A stretch of DNA of 64,000 nt from Membranipora membranacea (lineage: Eukaryota > Bryozoa > Gymnolaemata > Cheilostomatida > Membraniporidae), in the NCBI GenBank assembly GCA_914767715.1, contig OU612069.1:15681387-15745386 (forward strand), given 5' to 3'. Below are positions 63,901 through 64,000 of the stretch, one piece after another. A program made the translations under genes and the position numbers. Position 1 is the first letter of the stretch; each line of letters starts with the position of its first letter. Under the pieces are notes generated by a model, which was not told where the DNA came from, did not search any database, and was given only the letters and a program-made list of their open reading frames with translations.

Positions 63901-64000
63901 GAGTTTCAAGCGTTTCTAAGCGAGTAAGGAATTCTGCCCAATTAATGGCCAATTTCCCCAGGACCGTACCTATCGATTTTTGTCAATTTCTTGCAAAACA
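51911..64000 (+). repeat. 178-bp tandem satellite array, right block
   Basis: The satellite resumes at ACACCTCGAAAGAAT after the LTR-like element and runs to the window edge, about 68 copies. It is enriched in right-side variants: CTATTGATTT with CCTCGAAAGAAT, CCAATTAATGG, and GTCAACAGG copies. One monomer near 57797 has an 8-bp local duplication (AGCTAATAGCTAAT). The array continues beyond the window. Confidence 0.97.
57240..58880 (+). repeat. higher-order block J, copy 2 (copy 1 about 54940-56580)
   Basis: The order of monomer variants matches the upstream copy: GGACTTCATTG, a GAGGAAGG monomer with GGACAGTACCAATCG, CACCTTGATAGAATATGC, TTCTTCAGG, GGGACGCCATTG. The offset is 2296 bp before the 8-bp AGCTAAT duplication near 57797 and 2304 bp after it, which shows that small insertion arose after the block duplicated. 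Confidence 0.75.

Noticed and set aside
1-64000. Hammerhead ribozyme in the satellite
   Set aside because: I checked both strands of the monomer for the CUGANGA and GAAA core. The nearest word, CGATGACG on the minus strand, lacks the conserved order.
1-64000. CENP-B box in the satellite
   Set aside because: The closest strings (TTCGCGATGACGTCC on the minus strand, TTCGTCAATTTCTGG on the plus) miss the required A and CGGG positions.

Overview
The window is eukaryotic, most likely from an animal. About 51 kb of the 64 kb is one tandem satellite with a 178-bp monomer. Two unrelated mobile elements interrupt it. No host gene could be recognised. The satellite ORFs of about 62 codons recur because the monomer repeats; 178 is not a multiple of three, so there is no continuous reading frame and I do not call them genes. 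Nucleosome-scale monomers, higher-order duplicated blocks and embedded retroelements fit centromeric or pericentromeric heterochromatin, but that is inference.

Layout: satellite 1-28363; a minus-strand tyrosine-recombinase retrotransposon of about 6.1 kb at 28364-34445; satellite 34446-44973; an LTR-like element with terminal direct repeats and no recognisable coding capacity at 44974-51910, flanked by a 4-bp target duplication (ACAC); satellite 51911-64000. The satellite is divided into regional subfamilies and contains long near-identical block duplications (offsets of about 1249, 1602, 3210, 3743, 4100, 5349 and 2300 bp).

The minus-strand element is Ngaro-like. In sense order it encodes an SGNH hydrolase, a Gag-like protein with CCCH and CCHC zinc fingers, reverse transcriptase/RNase H, and a tyrosine recombinase. 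None of these ORFs has a usable upstream ATG. Each opens just after a 3' splice-site-like sequence. A six-codon ATG exon (34172-34155) ends in a consensus GTAAGT donor and is in phase with the SGNH exon and with a 31-nt basic micro-exon (32929-32899). That micro-exon ends one base into a codon, and the Gag, RT and YR acceptors all need exactly that phase. I therefore propose that one short leader feeds four alternative acceptors. Three stem-loops sharing the loop decamer GATTAGGACC (plus strand) lie downstream of the SGNH, Gag and YR stop codons, two of them just after AATAAA signals. The leader splicing and the repeated stem-loop together are the most interesting candidate system here.

The second element has terminal repeats of 1038 and 972 bp. 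They carry 125-bp and 65-bp internal tandem repeats, an array of short hairpins, perfect CRE-type palindromes and one long hairpin. Its interior of about 4.9 kb has no gag/pol, primer-binding site or polypurine tract that I can see. An uninterrupted satellite monomer near 61478-61535 matches the broken target and serves as an empty-site paralogue.
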